The notes under the pieces are model-generated. The model was not told where the DNA came from. It saw only the letters and a program-made list of their open reading frames with translations, and made no database searches. Below, piece after piece: positions 28,393 through 36,612 of a DNA stretch of 64,000 nt. Origin of the DNA: Paracoccaceae bacterium (lineage in GTDB: Bacteria; Pseudomonadota; Alphaproteobacteria; Rhodobacterales; Rhodobacteraceae); the NCBI GenBank assembly GCA_947476475.1, contig CANJQT010000005.1, positions 22,146-86,145 on the forward strand. Direction: 5' to 3'. Within the stretch, counting starts at the first letter, position 1; each line of letters begins with the position of its first letter. The translations under genes and the position numbers were made by a program.

Positions 28393-29244
28393 CTATTGTG
28401 CCAGCCCTTCGCCCTGAAGCCAGCTGGCTGAGGGGAAAACATCGCGGACATCGGCCATTTCAAGCAGCAGGCCCGGCATTTGAGTAAGCGCGGTCAAAGC
28501 CCGAAACAGGCTGTGCCATCGGATGGTTCCCTGTCCGATTGCCCAGTGGCGATCTGCCCAGCCGTCGGCATCCTGAAGATGGACATGCGCCAGCGCCGCG
28601 CCCGCCGCCGCTACGAATGTGTCAACCGGCGGCGCACCGGTCGCCCCGTGGGCGTAATGTGCGTGCCCGGTGTCGAGGGATACGCGCACCGCCGGGCTGT
28701 TGAATGATTTGGCGAGCGCAACGCGTTCGGTGGGATCCTTGTCTTCGCAATTCTCGATCACCAGCATGAGGCCCTGATCTTCGGCCTGTTTCACCAGCGG
28801 ACCAAGGCAGGCATGGGTCCGTTCCAGAATACCCGTACAATCGTCGTGGAATGTGCCGCGATTGTAGGAATGCCAGGTCGTGTAGGGGCTGTGAACTACC
28901 ATATGCCCGCCGCCACGCCCACCCTGCATGGTGGCCAGTGCCGACAGTCCGGCGCGGAACCTCGCCTGAACAATCGCACGGATATCGGGATCGGGGGTGT
29001 CGATCATCAGCCCCTCGTAAGGCCCGTGAATGCCGACGCGGCCCCGGTGCCCGTCCAGCATCCTGCGGGCGCGGGCAGCGATGGATTTACATCGATCCGG
29101 GTCGCTGTTGCCCAGAACCACCAGATCGCGGATTTCCAGATCGCGGTCGCGTTCGAACAGGAAATTACGAAGGCCTGGCACCTGTTCAATCTCGTCGAGA
29201 TGGGCGGCAAGGCCAAGGGTAGGCAGGCTGTTGGCTGTTTTCAT
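28393..29244 (-). CDS. Sugar phosphate isomerase/epimerase (xylose-isomerase-like TIM barrel)
   Basis: 283 residues of the AP-endonuclease-2/xylose isomerase-like family. Metal-binding candidates are seen in VHSPYTTWHSY, VIENCEDKDP (Glu), VSLDTGHAHYAHG (Asp, His) and HVHLQDADGW, ending with LLLEMADV (Glu). The order of these motifs fits the metal-dependent TIM barrels, whose substrates range from sugars to inositols. It lies 21 bases downstream of the XRE regulator and in the same direction as mttB. Substrate unknown. Confidence 0.8.
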   Translation of the reverse strand: MKTANSLPTLGLAAHLDEIEQVPGLRNFLFERDRDLEIRDLVVLGNSDPDRCKSIAARARRMLDGHRGRVGIHGPYEGLMIDTPDPDIRAIVQARFRAGLSALATMQGGRGGGHMVVHSPYTTWHSYNRGTFHDDCTGILERTHACLGPLVKQAEDQGLMLVIENCEDKDPTERVALAKSFNSPAVRVSLDTGHAHYAHGATGAPPVDTFVAAAGAALAHVHLQDADGWADRHWAIGQGTIRWHSLFRALTALTQMPGLLLEMADVRDVFPSASWLQGEGLAQ

Positions 29245-29265
29245 CGCAGGCTCCGGTCGGCGGAA

Positions 29266-30087
29266 TCAGAGGTGTGGGCTGAAAAATTCGTCACCTGGCC
29301 CAAGATCGTTGGTCGTGCAATAGCGGACATATTTGCCGATTTCGGGACTATCCAGCGGGAACTGACCGCAGGCGCGTAGCGCCTGACGGACATTCGGCGT
29401 CTTGCCCAGATAACGCCAGCAGGTGCGCAACGCATAGATGTCGCGCGAACTGTCTGGCGCTACGCCCACGACCAGTCCCGACATGAAGGTCAGTTCGCCA
29501 TCGCCCTTGCCATATAGGATGGTAAAGAAGGTTGATGTCAGTTCCTGCGGGCGGCGTTCGATAATGGTCAGCGTGGATTGCGAGACATAGGCGATGCCCT
29601 CGTATTTCACGAACCGTGGCAGGCCTGCCGCGCCCGTAGGATAGATTTCGATGGTTTTGGTGACCAGACAGCGATCCTCCAGTGCGATGCGGGTCAGCAC
29701 CCGCTGCACTTCGGGCACCTGCCGGTTGGGCTGGAAATAGCTGTGATAATAGCCCTCATACTGGCCAAGCGCCGCTATGTCCTGCGCTTCGACAAAGCTG
29801 CCCATGTATTCGCTGATCCGGTCGCGGGTACGCGCCAGTTGCGGCGGGCGCACCTTGATCAGGGCGGCGAATTCGCGGGCGGGCAGCAGGACCTCATGTT
29901 CCTCGACACCGAAAAAATCGCACAGGCGCCGCAATGTGTGCAGCGAGGGAAACGCGGTTCCGTTCAGATAGCGTTGAAGCTGGTGGCGGTTGATGCTGGC
30001 CTGGCGGCAGACTGCGGAAATCGAGCGGCCATAGCTGCACAGCAACCTCAGGTTGGGTCCAAGGTCACGGCTGGACACGGTGTTCAT
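29266..30087 (-). CDS. XRE-type HTH transcriptional regulator
   Basis: 273 residues. Residues 20-65 form a lambda-repressor-like helix-turn-helix (ISAVCRQASINRHQLQRYLN, then FPSLHTLRRLCDFFGVEEHE). The remaining 200 residues are a conserved but unnamed domain (for example YEGYYHSYFQPNRQVPEVQR) that may sense a ligand. It heads the leftward series to the epimerase and mttB genes, and an almost identical sequence motif occurs before its own start and before mttB, supporting autoregulation and control of the catabolic genes. Confidence 0.8.
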   Translation of the reverse strand: MNTVSSRDLGPNLRLLCSYGRSISAVCRQASINRHQLQRYLNGTAFPSLHTLRRLCDFFGVEEHEVLLPAREFAALIKVRPPQLARTRDRISEYMGSFVEAQDIAALGQYEGYYHSYFQPNRQVPEVQRVLTRIALEDRCLVTKTIEIYPTGAAGLPRFVKYEGIAYVSQSTLTIIERRPQELTSTFFTILYGKGDGELTFMSGLVVGVAPDSSRDIYALRTCWRYLGKTPNVRQALRACGQFPLDSPEIGKYVRYCTTNDLGPGDEFFSPHL

Positions 30088-30090
30088 TCC

Positions 30091-30110
30091 TTATGCGATT
30101 TGGTGCGCAT
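30091..30110 (+). promoter_or_regulatory. Operator candidate upstream of the XRE regulator
   Basis: TTATGCGATTTGGTGCGCAT lies 4 bases before the ATG of the regulator, with ATGCG/CGCAT arms around the centre. It matches the mttB upstream motif (28356-28375) at 17 of 20 positions. Confidence 0.6.
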
Positions 30111-30235
30111 TTTATCCATACCCGCGCAAAAGGGAGAAACGCAATTGGTTTGGAGTCTTGCTGCCGACGCCCTAGCCTCGCGGCAATGGCAATTTGCGTG
30201 CGGCCGCGAAAAAAAGCCTGACTACAGACTGGACC

Positions 30236-30579
30236 ATGACCCAAAAGCCCCGCGCCCGCGATCTTGGCCTGCCCTTTCCCGGCACGCCCGGCCCGTTCAA
30301 TGCAATCACCGATGTGGGGGCGTGCGCGTCGGTTTCGCCAAGGTGGCTGGCCCGGCGTAAGCGGGCCCCGTGATCACCCGCCATAGCCTGAACTTGAAGG
30401 AAATGGACCCAGTCTATGAGGCTGTAGTCCAGGCAATTGACTAGGCGGTGATCAATGCTGTCGTGCAAGGCGAGGAGGTGCCTTGCGTGACACCCGGTGG
30501 CGAGATCCGCCCGGCGATCAATATCCCCGCGCTTCTGGCGGTGATGGCCCGATATGGTCGTGGGCAAGTCGGCCGATGA
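30236..30579 (+). pseudogene. Remnant of an S58 (DmpA-type) peptidase gene
   Basis: The first part reads MTQKPRARDLGLPFPGTPGP, then FNAITDVG, the usual N-terminus of DmpA/P1-type aminopeptidases, and stops at 30368-30372 after a frame change. The second part, in another frame from about 30370, reads MDPVYEAVVQAID, a stop at 30442, then AVINAVVQGEE and a tail like the C-terminus of the same family. The middle of about 250 codons, with the catalytic Ser, is missing. The gene is therefore internally deleted and frameshifted. It fills most of the gap between the XRE and DeoR regulators; the remaining 75 bases hold nothing recognised. Confidence 0.72.
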
Positions 30580-30654
30580 AGGCATGCGCCGCAGCGACAT
30601 AGCAGAAGCTGAACGCAAGTCGAGGCGTTGGTCGCAATCAGGGTAAAGGTGCAG

Positions 30655-31407
30655 TCAGGCGATAAGAAGCTGTGCTTCGGTCGCCTTGATGGCTTCGGCA
30701 ATCTGGGGCGGGGGGCTGCAATCGGTGACCAGTGTGGTGATGGCCGTGAAGGGGCAAACGGCGATAAGGCCACGGCGGCCGAATTTTGTGTGATCGGTAA
30801 CGACGACGCGCCGTTCGCCGCGTGACAGAACCCGGCGGGCGAAGGTGGCCTCATCCAAATCGAAGTCCATAATGCCGCTGGCATCGACCGCGCCCGCCGA
30901 AATGACCGCATGGGTGACGGTGAACTGGCTGACGAAATCAAGCGCCGAAGGGCCGAAGGCGGCACCGGAATCCGGGCGCAGTTCGCCCCCGGCCATATAG
31001 ACGCGGTTGCCGTTCTGGGTGGCGAGCGTGCGGGCAATGTCTGACGAATTGGTGATGATGGTCAGTCGGCGGTGGCCGATGAGTTCGCGGGCGAGGAAAC
31101 TTGTGGTGGTGCCGGTATCAAGCATGACCGACTCGCCATCGCGGATGGTGGCGGCCAGCGCGCGGGCGATGGCGCGCTTGGCGTCGGCGTTTTCACGCAT
31201 GCGTCTTTGAAAGGGCGCTTCGCCCAACTGGCCCGCCAGCCCGACCGCGCCATGGATGCGTACAAGTTGGCCGGCCTCCTCGAGCGGTTTTACGTCACGG
31301 CGGATGGTTTCCAAGGACACATCCAGCGCCTGCGCCAGCGCGGAAATTGCCATGCTGCCGCGTTCATGCAGCAGGCGCAGGATTTCGGCATCGCGTTTGG
31401 ACAGCAT
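30655..31407 (-). CDS. DeoR/GlpR-family transcriptional regulator
   Basis: 250 residues. The N-terminal winged helix is AEILRLLHERGSMAISALAQ, then LDVSLETIRRDVKPLEE, and the C-terminal DeoRC sugar-phosphate-binding domain shows MLDTGTTTSFLARELIGHRR and FGPSALDFVSQFTVTHAVIS. These repressors respond to phosphorylated sugars or polyols. It is divergent from the phosphotransferase and FAD-GcvT pair, which it probably controls. ATG 31407 is used; the upstream extension lacks family support. Confidence 0.87.
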   Translation of the reverse strand: MLSKRDAEILRLLHERGSMAISALAQALDVSLETIRRDVKPLEEAGQLVRIHGAVGLAGQLGEAPFQRRMRENADAKRAIARALAATIRDGESVMLDTGTTTSFLARELIGHRRLTIITNSSDIARTLATQNGNRVYMAGGELRPDSGAAFGPSALDFVSQFTVTHAVISAGAVDASGIMDFDLDEATFARRVLSRGERRVVVTDHTKFGRRGLIAVCPFTAITTLVTDCSPPPQIAEAIKATEAQLLIA

Positions 31408-31488
31408 GATTGCCTCTGGGTGACGTGCGGCAATCTTAGGCTGGACGGCGGATCGAAAGCAAGTGTCAGGCATGATTCGGGCAAAATA

Positions 31489-31518
31489 GCCACAAAATGC
31501 CACAGAAACCGATTGACA
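31489..31518 (+). promoter_or_regulatory. Direct repeats and -35 box between DeoR and the phosphotransferase gene
   Basis: GCCACA occurs at 31489-31494 and 31499-31504, a 10-base period, followed nine bases later by TTGACA at 31513-31518, a perfect -35 box directed towards the phosphotransferase. No good -10 was found (CGATCT at 31536 is the best). The repeats are a candidate DeoR operator. Confidence 0.45.
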
Positions 31519-31565
31519 GACTCGGGTTGTAGGGCCGATCTTTTTGGCAAAGCGTGGGGGGATGC

Positions 31566-32444
31566 ATGTCTATCGAACGGATCAGGGGCCTGCCCTGCTG
31601 GCAGGGCGAGGTCAGCGCGACGATCCTGAAGGGCGGGCTGTCGAACGAAAGCTGGAAGGTGACGGACGGGCGGGGCGCGCATGTGGTGCGCTTCGGGATG
31701 GATTTCCCGTTCCACCACGTATTCCGCGACCGCGAGGTGATGGCGGCGCGGGCAGCGCATGCAGCGGGCTTTGCGCCGCGGGTCGATTATTCCGCGCCCG
31801 GTGTGATGGTAAGCGAGTTCCTGGGCGCGCGCACCTGGGCTGAGGCGGACATGCGGGCGGCCCCAACGCGGATCGCAGACCTGCTGCGGGATTTTCATCT
31901 GGACATGCCGGCGCATGTCACCGGGCCGGGCGCGATATTCTGGGTCTTTCATGTGGTCCGCGACTATGCCCGCACGCTTGTCGACAAGGACAGCCGTTTT
32001 TCCCCCAATCTGCCGCGGCTCTTGGCGGTCAATTCGGCGCTGGAAGCCGCGCAGGTTCCGATGCCCATTGTCTTTGGTCATCACGACCTTTTGCCCGGAA
32101 ATTTTCTGGAAGATGACAGCCGCCTTTGGCTGATCGACTTTGAATATGCGGCCTTCGGCACGGCGATGTTTGATCTGGCGGGTGCGGCTGGCAACGCAGG
32201 CATGTCGACCGAAGAGGAAGAAGCGATGCTGGTTGCCTATTTTGGCCGTGCCCCCGATGCGGCGACCTGGCAGAGTTTTGCTGCGATGAAATCGGCGGCG
32301 CTGATGCGCGAGGCGATGTGGGCGATGGTGTCGGAAATCTTTCTTGCCGCCCCCGGAGCGGATTACGACGCGCATGCCCAAGAATACCTTGGCCGCCTTC
32401 AGACGGCGCTTGAAGTTTATCAGACAACCTACGGAAAGATATGA
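31566..32444 (+). CDS. Choline/aminoglycoside-kinase-like phosphotransferase
   Basis: 292 residues of the APH/ChoK kinase fold. The catalytic loop is FGHHDLLPGNFL (Brenner-type HxDxxxxN) and the metal motif IDFEYAAFG; GGLSNESWKV is the nucleotide loop. Such proteins phosphorylate small alcohols such as choline or methylthioribose. ATG 31566 is preferred to GTG 31554. Its stop overlaps the start of the FAD-GcvT gene by four bases, so the two act together; a choline- or amino-alcohol-type substrate would fit but is inference. Confidence 0.8.
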   Translation: MSIERIRGLPCWQGEVSATILKGGLSNESWKVTDGRGAHVVRFGMDFPFHHVFRDREVMAARAAHAAGFAPRVDYSAPGVMVSEFLGARTWAEADMRAAPTRIADLLRDFHLDMPAHVTGPGAIFWVFHVVRDYARTLVDKDSRFSPNLPRLLAVNSALEAAQVPMPIVFGHHDLLPGNFLEDDSRLWLIDFEYAAFGTAMFDLAGAAGNAGMSTEEEEAMLVAYFGRAPDAATWQSFAAMKSAALMREAMWAMVSEIFLAAPGADYDAHAQEYLGRLQTALEVYQTTYGKI

Positions 32445-34885
32445 CAATGACCCTTCCAAAACAGGCTCAGATCGTCGTCATCGGCGGCGGCATCATTGGC
32501 TGTTCGACCGCCTATCATCTGGCGCGCGACCACAAGGCCGATGTTGTCCTGATCGAACAGGGAAAGCTGACATCCGGTTCGACCTGGCACGCGGCGGGGC
32601 TTGTGGGGCAGTTGCGTTCGTCGGCGTCGATCACGCGGGTGCTTAAGTATTCGGTTGATCTTTACAAGGGGCTGGCGGCCGAGACTGGGCTTGAGACTGG
32701 CTGGAAGATGAGCGGCTGCCTGCGTCTGGCCACCAACGAGGATCGCTGGACGGAATACAAGCGGTTGGCGACGACTGCGAAAAGCTTTGGCATGGAAATG
32801 CATCTGGTGTCGCCCGCCGAAGTGAAGCGGATGTTCCCGCTGCTGGAGGTGTCGGATCTGGTTGGCGCAAGCTGGCTGCCGACGGATGGGCAGGCCTCGC
32901 CTTCTGACATCACCCAAAGTCTGGCCAAGGGCGCGCGGATGCACGGGGCGAAGATTTTCGAACGTGTCCGGGTTCTGGGCTTTAGCATGGAGGGGGACCG
33001 CATCACTTCGGTCAAGACCTCTGCTGGTGAGATTGCCTGCGAAAAGGTGGTGAACTGCGCGGGCCAATGGGCGCGGCAAGTGGGGGCAATGGCGGGGATC
33101 AACGTGCCGCTGCAGGCGGTGCGTCACCAGTATATCGTGACCGAAAAGATCCCGGGGCTGGCATCCGACGCGCCGACGCTGCGCGACCCCGACCGGCGCA
33201 TCTATTTCAAGGAAGAAGTTGGCGGTCTTGTCATGGGCGGCTACGAGCCGAACCCGCAGCCGCTGCCCACTGGGGACATCCCGAACGACTGGCAGTTCCA
33301 TCTGTTCGAGGATGATTACGACCACTTCGAACAGCATCTGGTGCAGGCGATTGCCCGTGTGCCGGTGCTGGAAACCGTGGGCGTCAAGCAGATGATCAAC
33401 GGACCGGAAAGCTTTACACCCGACGGAAACTTCATTCTGGGCGCAGCCCCGGAATGTTCGAATATGTATGTCGGCGCCGGTTTCAACGCCTTTGGAATTG
33501 CCTCTGGCGGGGGTGCTGGTTGGGTTTTGGCCGATTGGGTCATGCGTGGCGAAGCACCGCTTGACCTATGGAGCGTCGATATTCGCCGCTTCAGCGATAT
33601 GCACCGCGACCGGGACTGGGTCAGCGCCCGCACTTGCGAGGCGTATGGCAAGCATTACACGATCGGCTTTCCGCATGAGGAATACACCTCGGGTCGGCCC
33701 CGGATCGTGTCGCCACTTTATGAGCGGCTTAAAGGGCGCCGGGCGGTGTTCGGATCGAAGCTGGGCTGGGAACGACCGAACTGGTTTGCGCCTGAAGGCA
33801 CAGAGGCGCGCGATGTCTATTCGATGGGGCGCCAGAACTGGTTCGATGCGGTAGGTGCTGAACATCGCCACTGCCGTGAGGCGGTGGGGATATTCGATCA
33901 GTCGTCCTTCGCCAAATACGAGGTGACGGGGCACGATGCGGCGGCGGCGCTGGATTTCGTCTGTGCGAACAATATCCTGAAAGCGCCGGGAACGCTGACC
34001 TATACCCAGCTTCTGAACACGCGCGGCGGCATCGAGGCCGACCTGACCGTGGCGCGGTTGGCCGAGGATCGGTTCTATCTGGTCACAGGTACCGGGTTCC
34101 GCACGCATGATCTGGCATGGATCCGCGAACATCTGCCCGCGAACGACGTTCAGATCGAGGATATCACGGAAGGCTGGGGCACCCTGTCGCTGATGGGGCC
34201 GAAGGCGCGGGATGTGTTGGCACGGGTGACGGCGGCGGATGTGTCGAACGCGGCGTTCCCGTTCGGCACGGTGCGCGAGATCAGCATTGGCGGCACAATG
34301 GTCCGCGCGTTGCGCGTGACCTATGTGGGCGAACTCGGCTGGGAGTTGCATGTGCCGCTGGCGGCGACGGGGGCGGTGTTTGACGCCTTGATGGCGGCTG
34401 GGGCAGGTGTGGGGATACGGCCGCTTGGTTACCGCGCAATCGAAAGTCTGCGGCTGGAAAAAGGCTATCGTGCCTGGTCTGCGGACATTACGCCCAACGA
34501 TACGCCGTTCGAAGCGGGCCTGGGGTGGGCGGTGAAGATGAAATCAGGGCGCGACTTCATCGGGCGTGCAGCTTTGACGGCGGTGGCCGGAAAGCCGTTG
34601 GCCAAGCGGCTGGCGGGGTTCACCCTGACGGATCCTTCGGTGGTGCTGGTCGGGCGCGAGACGATTTTGCGTGACGGGCAACCGGTGGGCTATCTCACCT
34701 CGGGTGGTTATGGCTACACGATCGGGAAAAGCGTGGGCTATGGCTATGTCAGAAACGCGGCAGGCGTGAGCGATGAGTGGCTTGGCGCGGGCCGCTATGA
34801 GTTGGTGGTGGCGTCCGAGACCTATGCGGCCGAGATCGGGATGCAACCGTTCTTTGATGCCGCCAATGCGCGGGTGAAGGGCTGA
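32441..34885 (+). CDS. FAD-dependent oxidoreductase with GcvT domain (dimethylglycine dehydrogenase-like)
   Basis: 814 residues with the same three-part plan as the leftward homologue at 22748-25168: DAO-type FAD fold (VVIGGGIIGCSTAYHLARDH), linking region (VSPLYERLKGRRAVFGSKLG), and GcvT-like folate domain (YVGELGWELHVP, then YRAIESLRLEKGYRAW). It probably oxidises an N-methyl or secondary amine and transfers the one-carbon unit to tetrahydrofolate. It is coupled by an ATGA overlap to the kinase-like gene. The two GcvT-type proteins in this window share the motifs but are clearly distinct paralogues. Confidence 0.88.
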   Translation: MTMTLPKQAQIVVIGGGIIGCSTAYHLARDHKADVVLIEQGKLTSGSTWHAAGLVGQLRSSASITRVLKYSVDLYKGLAAETGLETGWKMSGCLRLATNEDRWTEYKRLATTAKSFGMEMHLVSPAEVKRMFPLLEVSDLVGASWLPTDGQASPSDITQSLAKGARMHGAKIFERVRVLGFSMEGDRITSVKTSAGEIACEKVVNCAGQWARQVGAMAGINVPLQAVRHQYIVTEKIPGLASDAPTLRDPDRRIYFKEEVGGLVMGGYEPNPQPLPTGDIPNDWQFHLFEDDYDHFEQHLVQAIARVPVLETVGVKQMINGPESFTPDGNFILGAAPECSNMYVGAGFNAFGIASGGGAGWVLADWVMRGEAPLDLWSVDIRRFSDMHRDRDWVSARTCEAYGKHYTIGFPHEEYTSGRPRIVSPLYERLKGRRAVFGSKLGWERPNWFAPEGTEARDVYSMGRQNWFDAVGAEHRHCREAVGIFDQSSFAKYEVTGHDAAAALDFVCANNILKAPGTLTYTQLLNTRGGIEADLTVARLAEDRFYLVTGTGFRTHDLAWIREHLPANDVQIEDITEGWGTLSLMGPKARDVLARVTAADVSNAAFPFGTVREISIGGTMVRALRVTYVGELGWELHVPLAATGAVFDALMAAGAGVGIRPLGYRAIESLRLEKGYRAWSADITPNDTPFEAGLGWAVKMKSGRDFIGRAALTAVAGKPLAKRLAGFTLTDPSVVLVGRETILRDGQPVGYLTSGGYGYTIGKSVGYGYVRNAAGVSDEWLGAGRYELVVASETYAAEIGMQPFFDAANARVKG

Positions 34886-34895
34886 TCCGATTGCA

Positions 34896-34913
34896 GCCCC
34901 GCTGACGCGGGGC
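34896..34913 (+). terminator. Stem-loop after the FAD-GcvT gene
   Basis: GCCCCGC / GCGGGGC, 7 bp with a four-base loop, begins 11 bases after the stop codon. It lacks a T run, so termination efficiency is uncertain. Confidence 0.4.
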
Positions 34914-34930
34914 CACCACATTTGTCTCGC

Positions 34931-34981
34931 GGCCCGCCTGCGGCGGGTCCGCTCGGGGGCCTCCGGCGGGGATATTTGGGG
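34931..34981. repeat. Rhodobacteraceae-type intergenic repeat
   Basis: CCCGCC-N3-GGCGGG is followed by GGGGGCCTCCGGCGGGGATA and TTTGGGG. This resembles the short GC-rich element ending in GGGGATATTT that I recall as frequent between genes in Rhodobacteraceae. A shorter related GGGATATTTG occurs near 41012-41022 on the other strand. Confidence 0.4.
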
Positions 34982-34993
34982 AAGGAAATGGGT

Positions 34994-35875
34994 TTAGTTG
35001 GGGCCGTAATAATGACGGACCACATGTTCGGCTTCGGCGAAGAAGAGCCAGCGCTGGATCAGAGTGCCCGCGAGGTGACAGGCGAAGGCAGGAAGGATCG
35101 AGATGGGGCCGGTCGGTAAAGCCAGGAGCAGCGCGGCGGGGGCGAGGCTGGCGAGGGCGAGGGCGATCAGCCGCAGTTTTTGCGCGTGTTTGCGCCCGAC
35201 TTGATGGATCATTTCCGTAAGAATGTAGTTCTGCGCGGTGTGGGCCGGCGCGAAGGGGCGGATCTGGCCTTTGAGGCCGGTTGCCAGATTGAGGTTGGAT
35301 CCGCTGGCGGCAAAGCGCCTGTCGCCCTGCCAGAAGGTCAGCGTCATCACCACGCCGAGGGCGAGGCAGAAGAGGGCAGCAATAAGACCTGCGCCCGCGA
35401 GGATTGCGCCGCCGGTGACGGCGAAGGTCAGAAAGCTGAGGGGCGTGGTCCAGTGGTGCCAACGAGGGATGGTCTTGAGTTGCGCATAGATCATCGCGGT
35501 TGAGAGAAGCGTGAGGGCCGTGAGGAGGGCGGCGGCGAGGCCGAGTGGTCCTCCCGCGAAGCTTTGATCCGCAGGGCCGAAGCTGGCCGAAAGCGCCACC
35601 GGTGCGCTGGCGGCAAGGGCGGCAACCGACGCCCAGCCTTCGCGGGATAGCCAGCTGGTGCGCCACTGGCTGAAGGCACGCAGCGCGCGCTGCGGATTGC
35701 CGAGATGGAAAGTCGAGGCGAAGAGGCCGGCGGTTGCGAGACCATAGGCCAGCGTGAAATGGGCAAGAGCTGCCGCGCCTTCCGGGCGCGCAAGGCCCGC
35801 GTCCAGCCAGAAAAGCAGGCCGAAGCCTGCGCCCGAGAGGCAGGTGAACAGGATCACTGAGGGTGCAGGATGCAT
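34994..35875 (-). CDS. soeC: Membrane anchor of a sulfite dehydrogenase (SoeC / DmsC-like)
   Basis: 293 residues with about eight hydrophobic helices. The family is DmsC/NrfD-like: LSGAGFGLLFWLDAGLA, FHLGNPQRALRAFSQWRTSW with the conserved Gly-Pro and WRTSWLSREG. It binds quinone and anchors the catalytic subunits to the inner face of the membrane. Its start overlaps the stop of the iron-sulfur subunit by one base. The soe assignment rests on the tpa-tauR context and the lack of a Tat signal in the catalytic subunit; a general DMSO-reductase-family anchor is the alternative. Confidence 0.75.
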   Translation of the reverse strand: MHPAPSVILFTCLSGAGFGLLFWLDAGLARPEGAAALAHFTLAYGLATAGLFASTFHLGNPQRALRAFSQWRTSWLSREGWASVAALAASAPVALSASFGPADQSFAGGPLGLAAALLTALTLLSTAMIYAQLKTIPRWHHWTTPLSFLTFAVTGGAILAGAGLIAALFCLALGVVMTLTFWQGDRRFAASGSNLNLATGLKGQIRPFAPAHTAQNYILTEMIHQVGRKHAQKLRLIALALASLAPAALLLALPTGPISILPAFACHLAGTLIQRWLFFAEAEHVVRHYYGPN

Positions 35876-36612
35876 CAGAACTTCTCCAGCAGCCGGTCGA
35901 GCCAGCCGGCAAAGCCCGTCGCCTGAAGGTCGAGAAGCGGCGCGAGGGGCGAGGCGGTGGCGCGCGCATCCTTGGGCCGGGGGGGGAGGTATTTGTTGGT
36001 AGGACGGGTGCCCATGTCGGGCATCAGGTCGTAGCCACCGCGCTGGGCCACAAGTTGACTGACCGCGCTTTCCGGGTTTCCAAGATCGCCAAAGTGGCGG
36101 GCCCCGGTGGGGCAGGTGCGCACGCAGGCGGGTTGGCGGTCTTCCTCGGGGAGGGTGTCGTTATAAATCCGGTCGATGCAAAGGGTGCATTTCTTCATCA
36201 CGCCTGCCGCGGGGTCGAGTTCGCGTGCGCCGTAGGGGCAGGCCCAGGCGCAAAGCCCGCAACCGATGCAGGCGGATTCGTTGACGAGAACGATTCCGTC
36301 CTCGGCGCGTTTGTAGCTGGCGCCGGTGGGGCAGACGGTGACGCAGGGGGCGTTGTCGCAGTGCAGGCAGGATCGGGGGAAGTTGATGATCTGGGGCGCG
36401 CCCTCGTCGGGGGTAACTTCGTAGCTGTGGACGCGGTTGAGGAAGGTGCCCGAAGGGGCGGCGCCATAGGGGTTCTGATCCGACAGGGGAGCGCCGTAGC
36501 CCTGATCGTTCCAGCCCTTGCAGGCGGTCACGCAGGCCTGACAGCCGACGCAGGTATCAAGGTCGATGACGAGGCCGAGTTTTTTGGCGGAAGGTGGAGG
36601 GAGGTTGGTCAT
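35875..36612 (-). CDS. soeB: Iron-sulfur subunit of a sulfite dehydrogenase (SoeB-like)
   Basis: 245 residues with four ferredoxin-like cysteine groups: CVGCQACVTAC, CLHCDNAPCVTVCP, CIGCGLCAWACP and CTLCIDR with PACVRTCP. These hold four [4Fe-4S] clusters that pass electrons from the molybdenum subunit to the membrane anchor. The start overlaps the catalytic gene's stop (ATGA), and the stop overlaps the anchor gene. Length and order match SoeABC. The start codon at 36612 is preferred to an upstream ATG inside soeA. Confidence 0.82.
   Translation of the reverse strand: MTNLPPPSAKKLGLVIDLDTCVGCQACVTACKGWNDQGYGAPLSDQNPYGAAPSGTFLNRVHSYEVTPDEGAPQIINFPRSCLHCDNAPCVTVCPTGASYKRAEDGIVLVNESACIGCGLCAWACPYGARELDPAAGVMKKCTLCIDRIYNDTLPEEDRQPACVRTCPTGARHFGDLGNPESAVSQLVAQRGGYDLMPDMGTRPTNKYLPPRPKDARATASPLAPLLDLQATGFAGWLDRLLEKF

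Noticed and set aside
30172..30618. Open frame on the minus strand over the S58 remnant
   Set aside because: The plus strand shows recognisable peptidase fragments; the minus frame is unrelated low-quality sequence.
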